Below, in pieces: positions 50,019-59,480 of a stretch of DNA of 64,000 nucleotides. The notes below the pieces were generated by a model, which searched no databases, was not told where the DNA came from, and saw only the letters and a list, made by a program, of their open reading frames with translations. Origin of the DNA: Pseudaestuariivita atlantica. GTDB lineage: Bacteria; Pseudomonadota; Alphaproteobacteria; Rhodobacterales; Rhodobacteraceae. The translations under genes and the position numbers were made by a program. How positions within the stretch are numbered: the stretch's first letter is position 1; each line of letters starts with the position of its first letter. Where the stretch lies: assembly GCF_001205715.1 (NCBI RefSeq), contig NZ_AQQZ01000003.1, forward strand, positions 186,001 to 250,000, given 5' to 3'.

Positions 50019-51227
50019 ATGTCCGGACCGGTGCAGACCTTCGACGTGATCGTGATCGGCGCGGGCCCGGCGGGCAGCGCCGCCGCCGCAACCGCGGCCC
50101 GCGCGGGTCTGCGCGTGGGTCTTGTCGACAAGCGCACGTTTCCGCGTGACAAGCTCTGCGGCGGGCTTCTGACCGGGCGCAGCACGCGCGCGGTCGAGGC
50201 GATCTTCGACATGGCCCTGCCACCGGACCAAGTTCTGGAAAAGCGCGACATCGACTTCCGGTTCAGGGGACGGCCCGCCGGAACGCTGGAAGACGCGCCG
50301 GCCATGTACCTCACGCAGCGCTGGGATTTCGACGCGGCGCTGGCGGCGCGCGCCGTTGAGCTGGGCGCGGCCGACCTGACCGGGCGGAAGGTGCAGGGGA
50401 TCGAGCCCGAGGCGGGCATCTTGACGCTTGACGACGGGACGCGGCTGGCATGCGGCGTGCTGATCGGGGCGGATGGCGTGAACAGCCAGGTCGCGGCGCA
50501 GCTTTTCGGGCAGGCCTTTGACCGAGCCACCATCGGGTTCGGGCTGGAGATCGAGACGGGTGAGCCCCCTGACCCGCGAGCGCCCGTGCGCATCGATTTC
50601 GCGGCCTGCAACCGGGGCTATGGCTGGTCCTTTCCCAAACGGGACAGCACCACCATCGGCGTCGGCGGCACGTTGTCGCGGAACGACGCGATGAAGGACG
50701 ACATGGCGGCCTACCTGCGCGCGCTGGACGTGGACGAAGGCTCCGTGAAGGTCAAAGGCCAGTTCCTGCCGTTCGGCGATTTCCGGCGGAACCCGGGCCG
50801 GGGCCGTGTCCTGCTGGCGGGGGACGCGGCCGGGCTGGTCGACCCGATCACCGGCGAAGGGATCGCGCATGCACTGCATTCGGGCCGGCTTGCGGCAGAG
50901 GCGGCGGGCAAGGCGCTGGCACAGGGCGCACCGGGTCGCGCCTTCGCACTCTACCGCGCGGGCCTGCGCCCGATCCATGCCGAGTTGCGCATGGCCAACC
51001 TCATCAAACCCCTGTTCTACAGCCCCTTTTTCGAACCCGCTTTTGAACGGGCGTTCCGCACGTCGCGCAGCCTGAAGCGCGATTACATGCGGCTTCTCGA
51101 CGGGCAGGTCAGCTTTGGCCAGATCGCCCGACGGCTGGTGACGCGGTTTCCGCGCATGCTGTGGCTGGCCCTGACCGCGCGCAAAGGCGCGGCGCGCAGA
51201 AGGACCGGCCGCGCGACGGATACGTGA
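50019..51227 (+). CDS. Geranylgeranyl-reductase-family FAD oxidoreductase
   Basis: A 402-residue flavoprotein of the ChlP/GGR group that reduces prenyl double bonds. The FAD fold is VIVIGAGPAGSAAAATAARA (G14, G16, G19). The family motif is PRDKLCGGLLTGRSTRAVE with C47-G-G49, and the second FAD motif is GRVLLAGDAAGLVDPITGEG. No bacteriochlorophyll genes are nearby, so a membrane-lipid or quinone substrate is as likely as a chlorophyll tail. It lies 47 bases after the SPFH gene and 35 before cytochrome b561. Confidence 0.92.
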   Translation: MSGPVQTFDVIVIGAGPAGSAAAATAARAGLRVGLVDKRTFPRDKLCGGLLTGRSTRAVEAIFDMALPPDQVLEKRDIDFRFRGRPAGTLEDAPAMYLTQRWDFDAALAARAVELGAADLTGRKVQGIEPEAGILTLDDGTRLACGVLIGADGVNSQVAAQLFGQAFDRATIGFGLEIETGEPPDPRAPVRIDFAACNRGYGWSFPKRDSTTIGVGGTLSRNDAMKDDMAAYLRALDVDEGSVKVKGQFLPFGDFRRNPGRGRVLLAGDAAGLVDPITGEGIAHALHSGRLAAEAAGKALAQGAPGRAFALYRAGLRPIHAELRMANLIKPLFYSPFFEPAFERAFRTSRSLKRDYMRLLDGQVSFGQIARRLVTRFPRMLWLALTARKGAARRRTGRATDT

Positions 51228-51262
51228 AACTTCCGCGCGGCGTGATACGTATGTGAAACAGG

Positions 51263-51865
51263 ATGCCTTCGGACCTGACCCATATCCCGCCCCCCGCCTG
51301 GCGCCGCCTGACCGGCGCCGGGACGCTGCCGCGCCTGCCGCACAAGCGGACGGTGCTCAAGGTCATGCACTGGGCGATGCTGCCGTTTTTCGTGTGGTTC
51401 CTGTTCGCCGACCCGGACGCGTTGCGCCGGATGGGTCCGCGCGTCTTCCAGTTCCATTCGATGATGGGCCTCGGCTTCGTCGTGCTGGCGCTTGGCTGGA
51501 CCGGGTTCTACCTGCGGCACGGGCTTCTCAGCCGTCCGGGGCCGAAACTGCCGGGATGGGCGCGGCCCGTGCATCGCGTGATGCATCACGCGCTGGTCTG
51601 GGGCGTGTTCCTCGTGGCGTTCGGGGGCTTCCTGCTGGGCCTGACCTCGTCCTTCCTGATGAAGGCCGGGGGCATCCTGCCCATCGCGCCGCCGCTGAAC
51701 ATGCCGCAGGCGAACCACCTGATCGGCCTCGTGCACACCTACCAGTTCTACGCGCTGGCGGCTCTGGTCGCGGGCCATGCGGGTTTCCATATCTGGCGGC
51801 ATACCCGCCTGAAGGATCGCGCGCTGCGGATCATGGCGCCCAGGGCCCTGCATCGCTGGCTCTGA
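51263..51865 (+). CDS. Cytochrome b561-type protein
   Basis: A 200-residue membrane protein with four helices (about 33-48, 62-84, 105-127, 155-177). Candidate haem ligands are H36 (VLKVMHWAML), H65 (FQFHSMMGL), H108/H109 and H158 (IGLVHTYQF), the two-haem pattern of bacterial cytochrome b561 and Ni/Fe-hydrogenase b subunits. It would exchange electrons between quinol and a periplasmic or membrane partner, perhaps the flavoprotein upstream (inference). Basic segments (RRHxRLKDRALR) end the protein. Confidence 0.88.
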   Translation: MPSDLTHIPPPAWRRLTGAGTLPRLPHKRTVLKVMHWAMLPFFVWFLFADPDALRRMGPRVFQFHSMMGLGFVVLALGWTGFYLRHGLLSRPGPKLPGWARPVHRVMHHALVWGVFLVAFGGFLLGLTSSFLMKAGGILPIAPPLNMPQANHLIGLVHTYQFYALAALVAGHAGFHIWRHTRLKDRALRIMAPRALHRWL

Positions 51866-51936
51866 CCGGCGCTGCCCTCTGGCCCCTGCCGCCATCCCTG
51901 CTATCTTGCGCGCAGCCCTAAGCCGGAGCGCCCTTG

Positions 51937-53049
51937 ATGGACGAAACCTCTCCTACCGCCACGCTCGAGAACCACCGGTTTCCCTGCGACAATTGCGGGG
52001 CCGATCTGCGGTTCGATCCCGGTGCGGACCAGCTTGTCTGCGATTTCTGCGGCAACACGCAGCCGCTTGACGGGGCGGGGCCGTGGGGGCAGCAGGCGAT
52101 CCGCGAGATGGATTTCCGCCGCGCACTGGCCGACGCGCTGCCGCTGGAGGACATCGAGGAAACCCGCGTCACCACCTGCCCCAACTGCGCCGCGCAGGTC
52201 GAGTTCGACCCCAACGTGCACGCCGCCGAATGCCCGTTCTGCGCGACGCCGGTGGTGGCCGATACAGGGGCGCACCGGCATATCAAGCCCAAGGGCCTTC
52301 TACCCTTTGCCTTCGACGAGGCGGTCGCGCGCAAGGCGATGACCGACTGGCTGGGCGCGCTGTGGTTCGCGCCGTCGGGCCTGCAGGAATACGCGCGCAA
52401 GGGACGCCGGATGCAGGGCATCTACGTGCCCTACTGGACCTTCGATGCCGACACCAAGTCCGCCTATTCCGGCGAGCGCGGCACCGTCTATTACGAGACC
52501 CGCACCGTCATGCGCGACGGCAAGCGCGTGCAGCAGCGCGTGGCCAAGGTGCGCTGGACGCCCAAGCGCGGCCGCGTCGCGCGGTTCTTCGACGACGTGC
52601 TGGTGCTGGCGTCGAAATCGCTGCCCAAGCGATTCACCGACGGGCTGGAGCCGTGGGACCTGTCCGCGCTGGAACCCTACCGGCCGGAATTCCTCGCCGG
52701 GTTCCGGGCCGAGGGGTATTCCATCGACATCGACGCGGGCTTTCACGAGGCGCGCGCGTACATGGACCAGATCATCGCGCGGGACGTGAAGTTCGACATC
52801 GGCGGCGACCGGCAGCGCATCCACTCCATCGAGACCGACGTGAAGGATGTCACGTTCAAGCATATCCTGCTGCCCGTCTGGCTCGCGGCCTACAAGTATC
52901 GCGGCAAATCCTACCGTTTCGTGGTGAACGGGCGCACGGGCCGGGTGCAGGGGGAGCGGCCATGGTCGGCGATCAAGATCACGATTGCCGTCGTGCTGGG
53001 CCTGATCGTGGCCGCCGGGATCGGCTATGTCATCGCGGTGAACCAGTGA
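51937..53049 (+). CDS. Double zinc-ribbon protein with C-terminal membrane anchor (YdjG-like)
   Basis: A 370-residue protein with two TFIIB-type zinc ribbons: C17-C20-C35-C38 ([17 protein letters not shown]) and C81-C84-C99-C102 ([18 protein letters not shown]). A large middle domain has '[20 protein letters not shown]' and '[20 protein letters not shown]'. A C-terminal helix at about 344-366 ([20 protein letters not shown]) anchors it to the membrane. Automatic pipelines often mislabel this family as a primosomal or helicase protein, but no such domain is present. I start at the ATG at 51937, nine bases after GGAG. It overlaps the nitroreductase by four bases (GTGA). Confidence 0.86.
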   Translation: MDETSPTATLENHRFPCDNCGADLRFDPGADQLVCDFCGNTQPLDGAGPWGQQAIREMDFRRALADALPLEDIEETRVTTCPNCAAQVEFDPNVHAAECPFCATPVVADTGAHRHIKPKGLLPFAFDEAVARKAMTDWLGALWFAPSGLQEYARKGRRMQGIYVPYWTFDADTKSAYSGERGTVYYETRTVMRDGKRVQQRVAKVRWTPKRGRVARFFDDVLVLASKSLPKRFTDGLEPWDLSALEPYRPEFLAGFRAEGYSIDIDAGFHEARAYMDQIIARDVKFDIGGDRQRIHSIETDVKDVTFKHILLPVWLAAYKYRGKSYRFVVNGRTGRVQGERPWSAIKITIAVVLGLIVAAGIGYVIAVNQ

Positions 53050-53711
53050 CCGGGGCAGAGGCGTTCTCGGCGCTGCTGCGCCGCCGCTGGTCCTGCCGCG
53101 CCTTCCGGCCCGACCCGGTCCCGCGCGAGGTGATCGCCGCGATGGTCGACGACGCGGCGCGGGTGCCGACATGGAACAACGTGCAGCCCTGGGGCGTGAT
53201 CGTCACCCAGCCGGAAGAGACCGAGAGGTTTCGTCAGCACCTGCTGGCCGAGGTGCCGAAGGCGAGCCCTGCCCCGGACCTCGAATTCCCCAAACGGTAC
53301 GAGGGCATCTACAAGCAGCGCCGCTTCGACTGCGCGATGCAGCTTTACGAGGCGGTGGGCTGTGTCGGGGACCGCGAGGCGTCGGCCCGGCAAAGCATGC
53401 GCAACTTCGCGCTTTTCGACGCGCCGCACGTGATGATCCTGCACAGCCCCGTGGCGCTTGGCCCCTATGGCGCGCTCGATTGCGGCGCCTTTGCCACGGC
53501 CTTCGCGCTGGCGGCAGAGGCGCGCGGGCTGGGGTCCATCGTGCAGGCGGCGCTGTCGACCTTCAGCCCGCTGGTGCGTGGCTTCTTCGACATTCCCGAG
53601 GATCGGATGATGGTCTGCGCGGTGTCCTTCGGGCACCCCGACCCCGACGATCCCGTCAACGCGTACCGCACCCCGCGGGCCCCGGCATCAGAGGTAATAG
53701 ACTGGCGATGA
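53046..53711 (+). CDS. Nitroreductase-family flavoprotein
   Basis: A 221-residue FMN-dependent oxidoreductase. [20 protein letters not shown] and '[16 protein letters not shown]' form the FMN-binding N-terminal part of the nitroreductase fold. The C-terminal '[20 protein letters not shown]' is also typical. Such enzymes reduce nitro compounds, quinones or flavins. It starts with GTG overlapping the zinc-ribbon gene and ends in an overlap with dtd, so all three are coupled. Confidence 0.92.
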   Translation: MTGAEAFSALLRRRWSCRAFRPDPVPREVIAAMVDDAARVPTWNNVQPWGVIVTQPEETERFRQHLLAEVPKASPAPDLEFPKRYEGIYKQRRFDCAMQLYEAVGCVGDREASARQSMRNFALFDAPHVMILHSPVALGPYGALDCGAFATAFALAAEARGLGSIVQAALSTFSPLVRGFFDIPEDRMMVCAVSFGHPDPDDPVNAYRTPRAPASEVIDWR

Positions 53712-54151
53712 GAGCGCTTTTGCAACGTGTGACCGAGGCGTCCGTGACCGTCGCCGGAGAGGTGATCGGGCGGACGGGTCCGGGCCTTTTGATCCTCGTC
53801 TGCGCCATGCCCGGCGATGACGAGGCGGTGGCCGACAAGCTGGCCGCCAAGATCGCCAAGCTGCGCATCTTCGCGGACGAGGCGGGCAAGATGAACCTGT
53901 CGCTGAAGGATGCGGGCGGCGGCGCTCTGGTCGTGTCGCAGTTCACGCTGGCCGCCGACACGTCACGCGGGACACGGCCCGGATTTTCCTATGCCGCGAA
54001 ACCCGACGATGCGCGGCGGCTATACGAGCATTTCGCGGGGTCGCTGGCGGGGCTGGGTATTCCTGTCGAGACGGGCGAGTTCGGCGCGGACATGGCGGTC
54101 GCGCTGGTCAATGACGGGCCGGTGACGATCTGGATGGACAGCGACGGGTAG
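53708..54151 (+). CDS. dtd: D-aminoacyl-tRNA deacylase
   Basis: Hydrolyses D-aminoacyl-tRNA (and Gly-tRNA-Ala) as a proofreading step. The 147-residue protein starts [20 protein letters not shown] and has the catalytic SQFTL at 77-81 and the cis-GlyPro chirality motif NDGPVTIW at 135-142. It overlaps the nitroreductase stop by four bases and closes the co-directional series that began at terC. Confidence 0.97.
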   Translation: MRALLQRVTEASVTVAGEVIGRTGPGLLILVCAMPGDDEAVADKLAAKIAKLRIFADEAGKMNLSLKDAGGGALVVSQFTLAADTSRGTRPGFSYAAKPDDARRLYEHFAGSLAGLGIPVETGEFGADMAVALVNDGPVTIWMDSDG

Positions 54152-54175
54152 GCTACCCGGCGCTCTGAACAAACC

Positions 54176-54234
54176 TGGCAGACGGGCCGCGGCGCGTCGA
54201 TCTTTGGCCGCCGCTGCGCGATTTATGTCTGCCA
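54176..54234 (+). other. Structured dyad in the dtd/HlyD convergent gap
   Basis: The gap 54152-54364 has no ORF. TGGCAGAC (54176-54183) pairs with GTCTGCCA (54227-54234), and inside GCGGCG (54189-54194) pairs with CGCCGC (54209-54214). A separate 10-base inverted pair is GACGGGCCGC (54181-54190) with GCGGCCCGTC (54292-54301). No T run follows, so this could be a rho-type end or a structured RNA. Confidence 0.35.
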
Positions 54235-54364
54235 AGTCCGCACTCCGCCCCACTGATGCACCAAGACCAGCCGGATCGACGTGCCGTGGGGGCGGCCCGT
54301 CGATGCGCGGCGGGCTGACGCCCTTGATTCCGCGCGGTCGGTCAGTGGCCAGACCGGTCGCCCC

Positions 54365-55552
54365 TCAAGGCTCCCGTAAAGCCTCCCTCGACTTGTAGAG
54401 CGGTTTCATCAGGTACTGCATCACGGTCTTCGCGCCCGTGTGCAACTCGACCGAGGCCTGCATGCCCGGTCGCAGATCGATCCGCTGCTGGCGTTCGGTC
54501 AAAGCCGTCAGATCGACCTTCACCGTCACCTTGTAATGCGGATCGCCGTCCGGGTCGCGCGCGCGATCATCCTTGAACGTATCGGACGAGATGAAATCGA
54601 CCCGGCCCTTCAGCGACCCGTAGATCGTGTAATCATAGGCCGACAGCTTGACCGTGGCCTCCTGCCCGCGCCGGATGTTTGCGATGTCCTCGGGGCGCAC
54701 CCGCGCCTCGACCCGCAATTCGTCGCCAAGGGGCGTGATCTGCAGGATCTCTTCACCGGGCTTCACCACCCCGCCGATCGTCGTGACATGCAGCTTGTTC
54801 ACCACGCCGTGCAACGGGGACGTCAGAACCGTGCGGTTCAACTGGTCCTCGCTGGCCTTGAGGTTCTGCTTGAGCGTCGCAAGCTCCTTGAGCACGTCGG
54901 AATAGTCCTGCGCGCGGTCAAGCTCGGTCTGGGTCAGCACCTCGTCGAACTTGATCTGCGCGTCGGCATGGGCCTTGCGGGCGCGGGTGACCTCGATCAG
55001 CGCCACGACCTTCTTCTCCAGAAGGTCCTCCATCAGCGCCCGTTCGGACGCCGCCTGATCCAGCACCCGTTGCGCGCCTTCGCGGCGGGAGACGAAATCG
55101 GATTGCCGCGCATTCAGCAGCGCACGTTCGGAGGCCACGATCTCGGGCGCGTGGGCCGCCCAGCCGGTGGGCACGGGGAAATCGAACATGCCGCCCAGTT
55201 CAGCCTCGAGCCGCAGGCGTTTGACTTCCAGCGCGACGATCTGGTCCTTCAGGTCGTCGACCGAAGACTGGAACGCGACGCCCTTCAGGCGCGCCAGCGT
55301 GTCACCGGCCAGCACCTCGTCGCCTTCCTTGACCAGCAATTCCGACAGGATGCCGCCTTCGAGGTTCTGGATGATCTGCGGGCGGGAGGCGGAGATGATC
55401 TCTCCATCGGCGCGGACGATCTCGTCCAGCCACGCCATCGACGCCCAGATCACGAACCCGAACACCGCCGCCGCGATCAGCCAGACCACCGCCGACGCGC
55501 CCGCGTCGCGCGCTTCAAGCTGTGCCGCGAGGTTCGTCTGTGCCACGGCCAT
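54365..55552 (-). CDS. HlyD-family type I secretion periplasmic adaptor
   Basis: A 395-residue membrane-fusion protein. One membrane helix lies at about 22-42 (AVVWLIAAAVFGFVIWASMA). Then come the barrel-sandwich (lipoyl) halves, including EIISASRPQIIQNLEGGIL with the HlyD/LapC signature, a long coiled-coil hairpin (about 115-245) and the C-terminal beta barrel with IDLRPGMQASVELHTGAKTV. It connects the ABC exporter to the TolC-like pore. It is the last gene of the secretion operon; its start meets the exporter stop within one base. Confidence 0.95.
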   Translation of the reverse strand: MAVAQTNLAAQLEARDAGASAVVWLIAAAVFGFVIWASMAWLDEIVRADGEIISASRPQIIQNLEGGILSELLVKEGDEVLAGDTLARLKGVAFQSSVDDLKDQIVALEVKRLRLEAELGGMFDFPVPTGWAAHAPEIVASERALLNARQSDFVSRREGAQRVLDQAASERALMEDLLEKKVVALIEVTRARKAHADAQIKFDEVLTQTELDRAQDYSDVLKELATLKQNLKASEDQLNRTVLTSPLHGVVNKLHVTTIGGVVKPGEEILQITPLGDELRVEARVRPEDIANIRRGQEATVKLSAYDYTIYGSLKGRVDFISSDTFKDDRARDPDGDPHYKVTVKVDLTALTERQQRIDLRPGMQASVELHTGAKTVMQYLMKPLYKSREALREP

Positions 55553-58029
55553 CAGCCCGCCCTCCCCGTCTTGACGCCTGCCAGATGCGCCAGCACCTCT
55601 TCGCGCGGGCCATCGACCGCCATCCGCCCGTTCTGCAATACAAGCGTGCGGGAGGTCAGTTCGACAATCGGCATCCGGTGGGTCGCCACGATCGCCGTGC
55701 GCCCCTGCAACCAGCCCTCAAGCCGCGAGATGAGCGTTTTCTCAAGCGTCTGGTCGAGCGCCGCGGTGGGTTCGTCAAGAAGGCAGACCTTGGGGTCCTG
55801 CAACCACAACCGCGCCCAGCCGATCGACTGCCGCTGCCCGACGCTAAGGCCCTGCCCGCCATCGCCGATTTCAAGGTCGAGCCCCTTGGGATGCGCCTTC
55901 ACGAAGGGTCCGAGACCCGCGAAATCGAGCGCCTGCAAAAGCCGCGCATCGTCGCGTTCCAGGAGCGTGAGGTTGAGGTTGTCGCGCAGCGTGCCGGCGA
56001 AAAGGCGCACGTCCTGCCCGAGGTATCCCACCAGCCGCCGCACATCGCGCGGCTCGATCTGGCCAAGGTCGGTCCCGTCCAGAAGGATGCGGCCCGAGGT
56101 TGGCGCGTAAAGGCCCGACAGCATCTTCAGCAGCGTGGACTTGCCCGACCCGTTGGTGCCCAGCACCGCCACCTTCTGACCTGCGGTGATCTGCACGCCC
56201 GGCACGTCGACGACCGTCGCGCCATCCTCGCCATAGGCAAAACGCACCTCGCGCAAATCGAACGCGCCCTGGATGGCGTCGCGGCGCAGGTAGGTCCGGC
56301 CCTCGTCCGCGTCCTGCGGCGCGTCCACAATCTGGTCGAGCGCAGTGAGCGCCGATTTGACATTGCCCCAGCGCGCCATGACGCCCGCCAGTTGGGTGAG
56401 CGGCGCCAGCGTGCGGGAGGTCAGGATACCAACCGCGATGATCGAGCCCACGGTGAATTCACCCGCGAAGACAAGGAAGGTGCCCGCGATCACCGCGCAG
56501 ACATAGGTCGCCTGCTGCACGCCCTGGCTCCAGAACGACAGGGTGGAGGCGAGCTTGCGCTGGTCCGACGACTTGAGCGCCGACAGGGCCGTCAACTCGG
56601 TCCAGACGCGGCGGATGCGATCCTCGGCCCGCTGCGTCTTGACGGTGTCGAGGTCATAGATCGATTCCTGCAAGAGCCGCCCGGACTTGATCGACGCGCC
56701 CTGCATTTCTTCGGTCAGGCGGATCATGCGGCGCTGCATCAGGAAGGACGGCAGCACCATCAGAAGGCCGCCCGCGATCAGCACCCAGACCACCGGCCCG
56801 GCGATCGACGCGACAAGCAGCAGGAAGATGAAGATGAACGGGATGTCGGCGATGGTGCCGATGGTCGCGGCGGTGAAGAATTCGCGGATCGACGAGAATT
56901 CGCGCATCGTGCCGAACACCTGAGACGGCGCGCGGCCTGCCACGTCGGACCGCATGCCAAGGATACGCTCCATCAGCATCTGTTGCAGCGACAGGTCGAT
57001 CTGGCGGCCCACGTTGTCCATCAGGCGCGCGCGCGCGATCTTGAGCCCCGCTTCGAGCAACAGCGCCAGCCCGGCCCCCGCCGCCAGCACCCAGAGCGTC
57101 GCCTGGCTTTGATGCGGGATCACGCGGTCATAGACCTGAAGGGAGAAAAGCGCGACGGCGACGGCCAGAAGGTTCGCCACGAAAGAGCCGATGGCGACCT
57201 CGCCGAAGTACCGCTTGAAGCGCGGGAACTCGGCCCAGAACCAGTGTGCCTTGCGCGGTGCGGGCGCGTGGGCGCGGGCGATGTCGTCAAGCGTCGCCTC
57301 GGCCCGGACGAGACGCCCGGCAAAGAAGGGTGCGAATTCGCTGACCGGAACGTCCACGCGGCTGTCGGGTGCACCGGCTTCGTAGATGGTGACGGACGTG
57401 TCGGTCTGGCCCAGAACCAGCACCACCTGTCCGCCCGTCATCTCGGCCAGTGCGGGCCACGCGGTTGCGTCGAGCGTCGGCGTCTCACGGATCTCGGCCA
57501 CCAGCCCGGCGGCCCGCAATCCGGTGACCAGCGTCTCGACGCTGCCTTCGTCGGTCGCGGCGCGGGTCATGCCGTCGACCAGGTCGCGCGCGACGGCGTC
57601 GGTGCCCAGAAGACCCGCATAGACGCGCAACAGGTCGGCGCGGGCGGTCAGGCGCTTGGAATATTTCTGTTCGGCCCGTGGCGGGGTGGAGGAGTTGACC
57701 GGCGCGGGTGTCGGCGCGGCGCTGACCTTGACGGGTTTGGCCGCCGTCAGTTTCAGGTTCGCAGGCTTCGGTTGCGGCGCGGGTGTGGCCGCCTCGGGCG
57801 CCGGGATGCGGCGCGGCGGGATCGGTTCGGGCTTGCGCGCTTTCGGTTGCGCATCCGCCACCGGCGCGGCCTTGCGCACGGGTGCCGCCGTCAGCTTGGG
57901 CCCCTGCCCCGCCGGTTTGACCTTTTTCGTGGTCAGCTTGGCCGCGGCCGGTTTGCGCACGGCCTGAAGCGCCCCCGCCATCGCCTGCGCGACTGGAGAC
58001 AGGCCCAGCGGCTTGCCCGTCCCGCTCAT
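55552..58029 (-). CDS. Type I secretion ABC exporter (C39-like, LapB/RTX type) with long N-terminal extension
   Basis: An 825-residue permease-ATPase. Residues about 1-155 are an unusual Lys/Pro/Ala-rich disordered extension (KLTTKKVKPAGQGPK, AAPVRKAAPVADAQPKARK). Residues about 165-290 look like an inactive C39-like domain that recognises the substrate. About 300-590 holds six membrane helices. The ATPase has Walker A GTNGSGKST near 622, signature LSVGQRQSIG, Walker B VCLLDEPTAALD and H-loop VATHRMP. It overlaps the TolC-like gene by four bases. The extension is absent from standard HlyB or LapB. Confidence 0.95.
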   Translation of the reverse strand: MSGTGKPLGLSPVAQAMAGALQAVRKPAAAKLTTKKVKPAGQGPKLTAAPVRKAAPVADAQPKARKPEPIPPRRIPAPEAATPAPQPKPANLKLTAAKPVKVSAAPTPAPVNSSTPPRAEQKYSKRLTARADLLRVYAGLLGTDAVARDLVDGMTRAATDEGSVETLVTGLRAAGLVAEIRETPTLDATAWPALAEMTGGQVVLVLGQTDTSVTIYEAGAPDSRVDVPVSEFAPFFAGRLVRAEATLDDIARAHAPAPRKAHWFWAEFPRFKRYFGEVAIGSFVANLLAVAVALFSLQVYDRVIPHQSQATLWVLAAGAGLALLLEAGLKIARARLMDNVGRQIDLSLQQMLMERILGMRSDVAGRAPSQVFGTMREFSSIREFFTAATIGTIADIPFIFIFLLLVASIAGPVVWVLIAGGLLMVLPSFLMQRRMIRLTEEMQGASIKSGRLLQESIYDLDTVKTQRAEDRIRRVWTELTALSALKSSDQRKLASTLSFWSQGVQQATYVCAVIAGTFLVFAGEFTVGSIIAVGILTSRTLAPLTQLAGVMARWGNVKSALTALDQIVDAPQDADEGRTYLRRDAIQGAFDLREVRFAYGEDGATVVDVPGVQITAGQKVAVLGTNGSGKSTLLKMLSGLYAPTSGRILLDGTDLGQIEPRDVRRLVGYLGQDVRLFAGTLRDNLNLTLLERDDARLLQALDFAGLGPFVKAHPKGLDLEIGDGGQGLSVGQRQSIGWARLWLQDPKVCLLDEPTAALDQTLEKTLISRLEGWLQGRTAIVATHRMPIVELTSRTLVLQNGRMAVDGPREEVLAHLAGVKTGRAG

Positions 58030-59348
58030 ATGGCGCTGCCGTCGGCCAGACGGCCCAGTTCGCGCGCGATGTCGATTTCGACGCGGGCCGCTTCGAATTT
58101 GAGGGTGATGCGTTTTTGTTCGGCCTGCGCATAGGTCTCGTAGACGCCGACCACGTCCATGACCTTGCGCGTTCCCGCCTCGAACTGCGTCTGGAAGAGG
58201 TCGAGCGTAACCTTGGCCTGCCGCGCAAGTTCGTCTGCCTCCGCCGCCTGCCGTCGCTTGGCCGCAAGCGTGGCGTCGAGGTTGCGCATGGTGCGTTCGG
58301 CATCCTCGCGCGCTTCGGCCACCTGCCGCTTGGCGGCATCTTCGGCCAGCGCGATGGCCTTGAGCGTCGCGCCCGTGCCCGCCCCGATCAGGCTGTCACC
58401 GGCGATGCGCAGGGCCCCCGACGACCCGTCGCTGCCCACCTGCCCCGAGGCGGTGAGACCCGGAAGCTGGCCGGCGCGGTCGATGCGGGCCTGCGCGATC
58501 TTGCGCGCGGCCTCGGCCTCTGCCTGCAAAAGCGCGAGCGACTGGTTGCCGTCTGCCGGGACGCGCACGCGCGTGAGGCCCCGCACGCCTGACAGGGGCT
58601 TGGCGGACATCGCGTTCAACTCGGCCAGCGCGGCGGTTTTCATTTCCTGGCCGCGCGCGCCGTCGGCGCGGATCTGTGCAAGCTTGTGGCGCAGCACATT
58701 GAGGTCGGACAGGTCCGACACGCCGCCCGCGACGCGCTGTTCCATGACCCATTCGAAATGCGCCATTTCCTTCAGCGTCTGCGCCGACAAGGCTGCCGTT
58801 TCGCGCCCTTCCTCGGCGGTCACGTACAGGTCCAGCGCCTCCGCCACCCGGCCATTGGTGTCGTCGGACAGGACAACGGCCGCGACCTCGACATCGGCCT
58901 TGGCGAATTCGCGTTCCGCCTTCTTGCGCCCGTTGTCGAACAACACCTGCTCGACAATCAGCGAGGCGACGAAATCTCCAAGCGATGTCAAGGAGATGTT
59001 GGGACCGATCCGGGGAAGCCAGTTCTTGGACGCCGCCGTCGCGCGCAGTCGCGCCGCGCGCAATTCGGCCTCTGCCGCGCGAGAGCTTGCCGCCAGTACC
59101 GCGTCCGCCACCTGCCCGTAAGAGGATTTCGACGACAGCGCCGAAGAGCGCGCCTGAAGCGAGCGGATGATGACCGATGCCTCGGCCTCTTTCTGCCGGG
59201 CGACGGCTTCCCTGGCCGCCTGCCGTTCCGCCGCTTCGGGGGATTGGGTGCGGAACCGCGATACCTGATCGCCGTCCCCGCCCTGCATGCAGCCCGCCAG
59301 CCCGATCCCGGCCACAAGGCACACTGCTCCTGTCGTCCACCTGCCCAT
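58026..59348 (-). CDS. TolC-family outer-membrane channel lipoprotein
   Basis: A 440-residue outer-membrane efflux protein of the T1SS tripartite system. The N terminus MGRWTTGAVCLVAGIGLAGC has a lipobox (LAGC, C20). The rest is long alpha-helical coiled coil with the duplicated TolC pattern ('LRRSALRADG'-like, 'AAEAELRAARLRATAASKNW', then 'VYETYAQAEQKRITLKFEAA'). I prefer the ATG at 59348; in-frame TTG (59366) and GTG (59354) codons lie upstream and GAGG is between them, so the exact start is uncertain. It is the first gene of the tolC-abc-hlyD operon. Confidence 0.9.
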   Translation of the reverse strand: MGRWTTGAVCLVAGIGLAGCMQGGDGDQVSRFRTQSPEAAERQAAREAVARQKEAEASVIIRSLQARSSALSSKSSYGQVADAVLAASSRAAEAELRAARLRATAASKNWLPRIGPNISLTSLGDFVASLIVEQVLFDNGRKKAEREFAKADVEVAAVVLSDDTNGRVAEALDLYVTAEEGRETAALSAQTLKEMAHFEWVMEQRVAGGVSDLSDLNVLRHKLAQIRADGARGQEMKTAALAELNAMSAKPLSGVRGLTRVRVPADGNQSLALLQAEAEAARKIAQARIDRAGQLPGLTASGQVGSDGSSGALRIAGDSLIGAGTGATLKAIALAEDAAKRQVAEAREDAERTMRNLDATLAAKRRQAAEADELARQAKVTLDLFQTQFEAGTRKVMDVVGVYETYAQAEQKRITLKFEAARVEIDIARELGRLADGSAI

Positions 59349-59443
59349 GTTCACACACCGCCTCAAGCCTGACCGATTGTTTGGTGCCCGGAGCGGGAGA
59401 TCTTCTGCCTCCCTGACCCGGCGGTCAGTAAAATTCTTCTGGT

Positions 59444-59475
59444 GGCGCGGCCCGGATCGTTGGCCGGACCGCGCC
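59444..59475 (-). terminator. Hairpin after the adhesin gene
   Basis: On the plus strand GGCGCGGCCCGG (44-55) and CCGGACCGCGCC (64-75) form a 12-pair stem with one G-U wobble and an eight-base loop, starting six bases beyond the adhesin stop. On the minus strand an A/T-rich AAGAATTTT follows after a short gap, so partial read-through into the secretion genes remains possible. Confidence 0.55.
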
Positions 59476-59480
59476 GGGTA

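Noticed and set aside
51937-53049. Annotation as primosomal protein N' or helicase
   Set aside because: Only zinc ribbons, an unassigned domain and a membrane anchor are seen; no Walker motifs.
55522-58134. 870-residue plus-strand open frame opposite the T1SS exporter
   Set aside because: Arg/His-rich antisense frame; the minus strand encodes complete ABC motifs.
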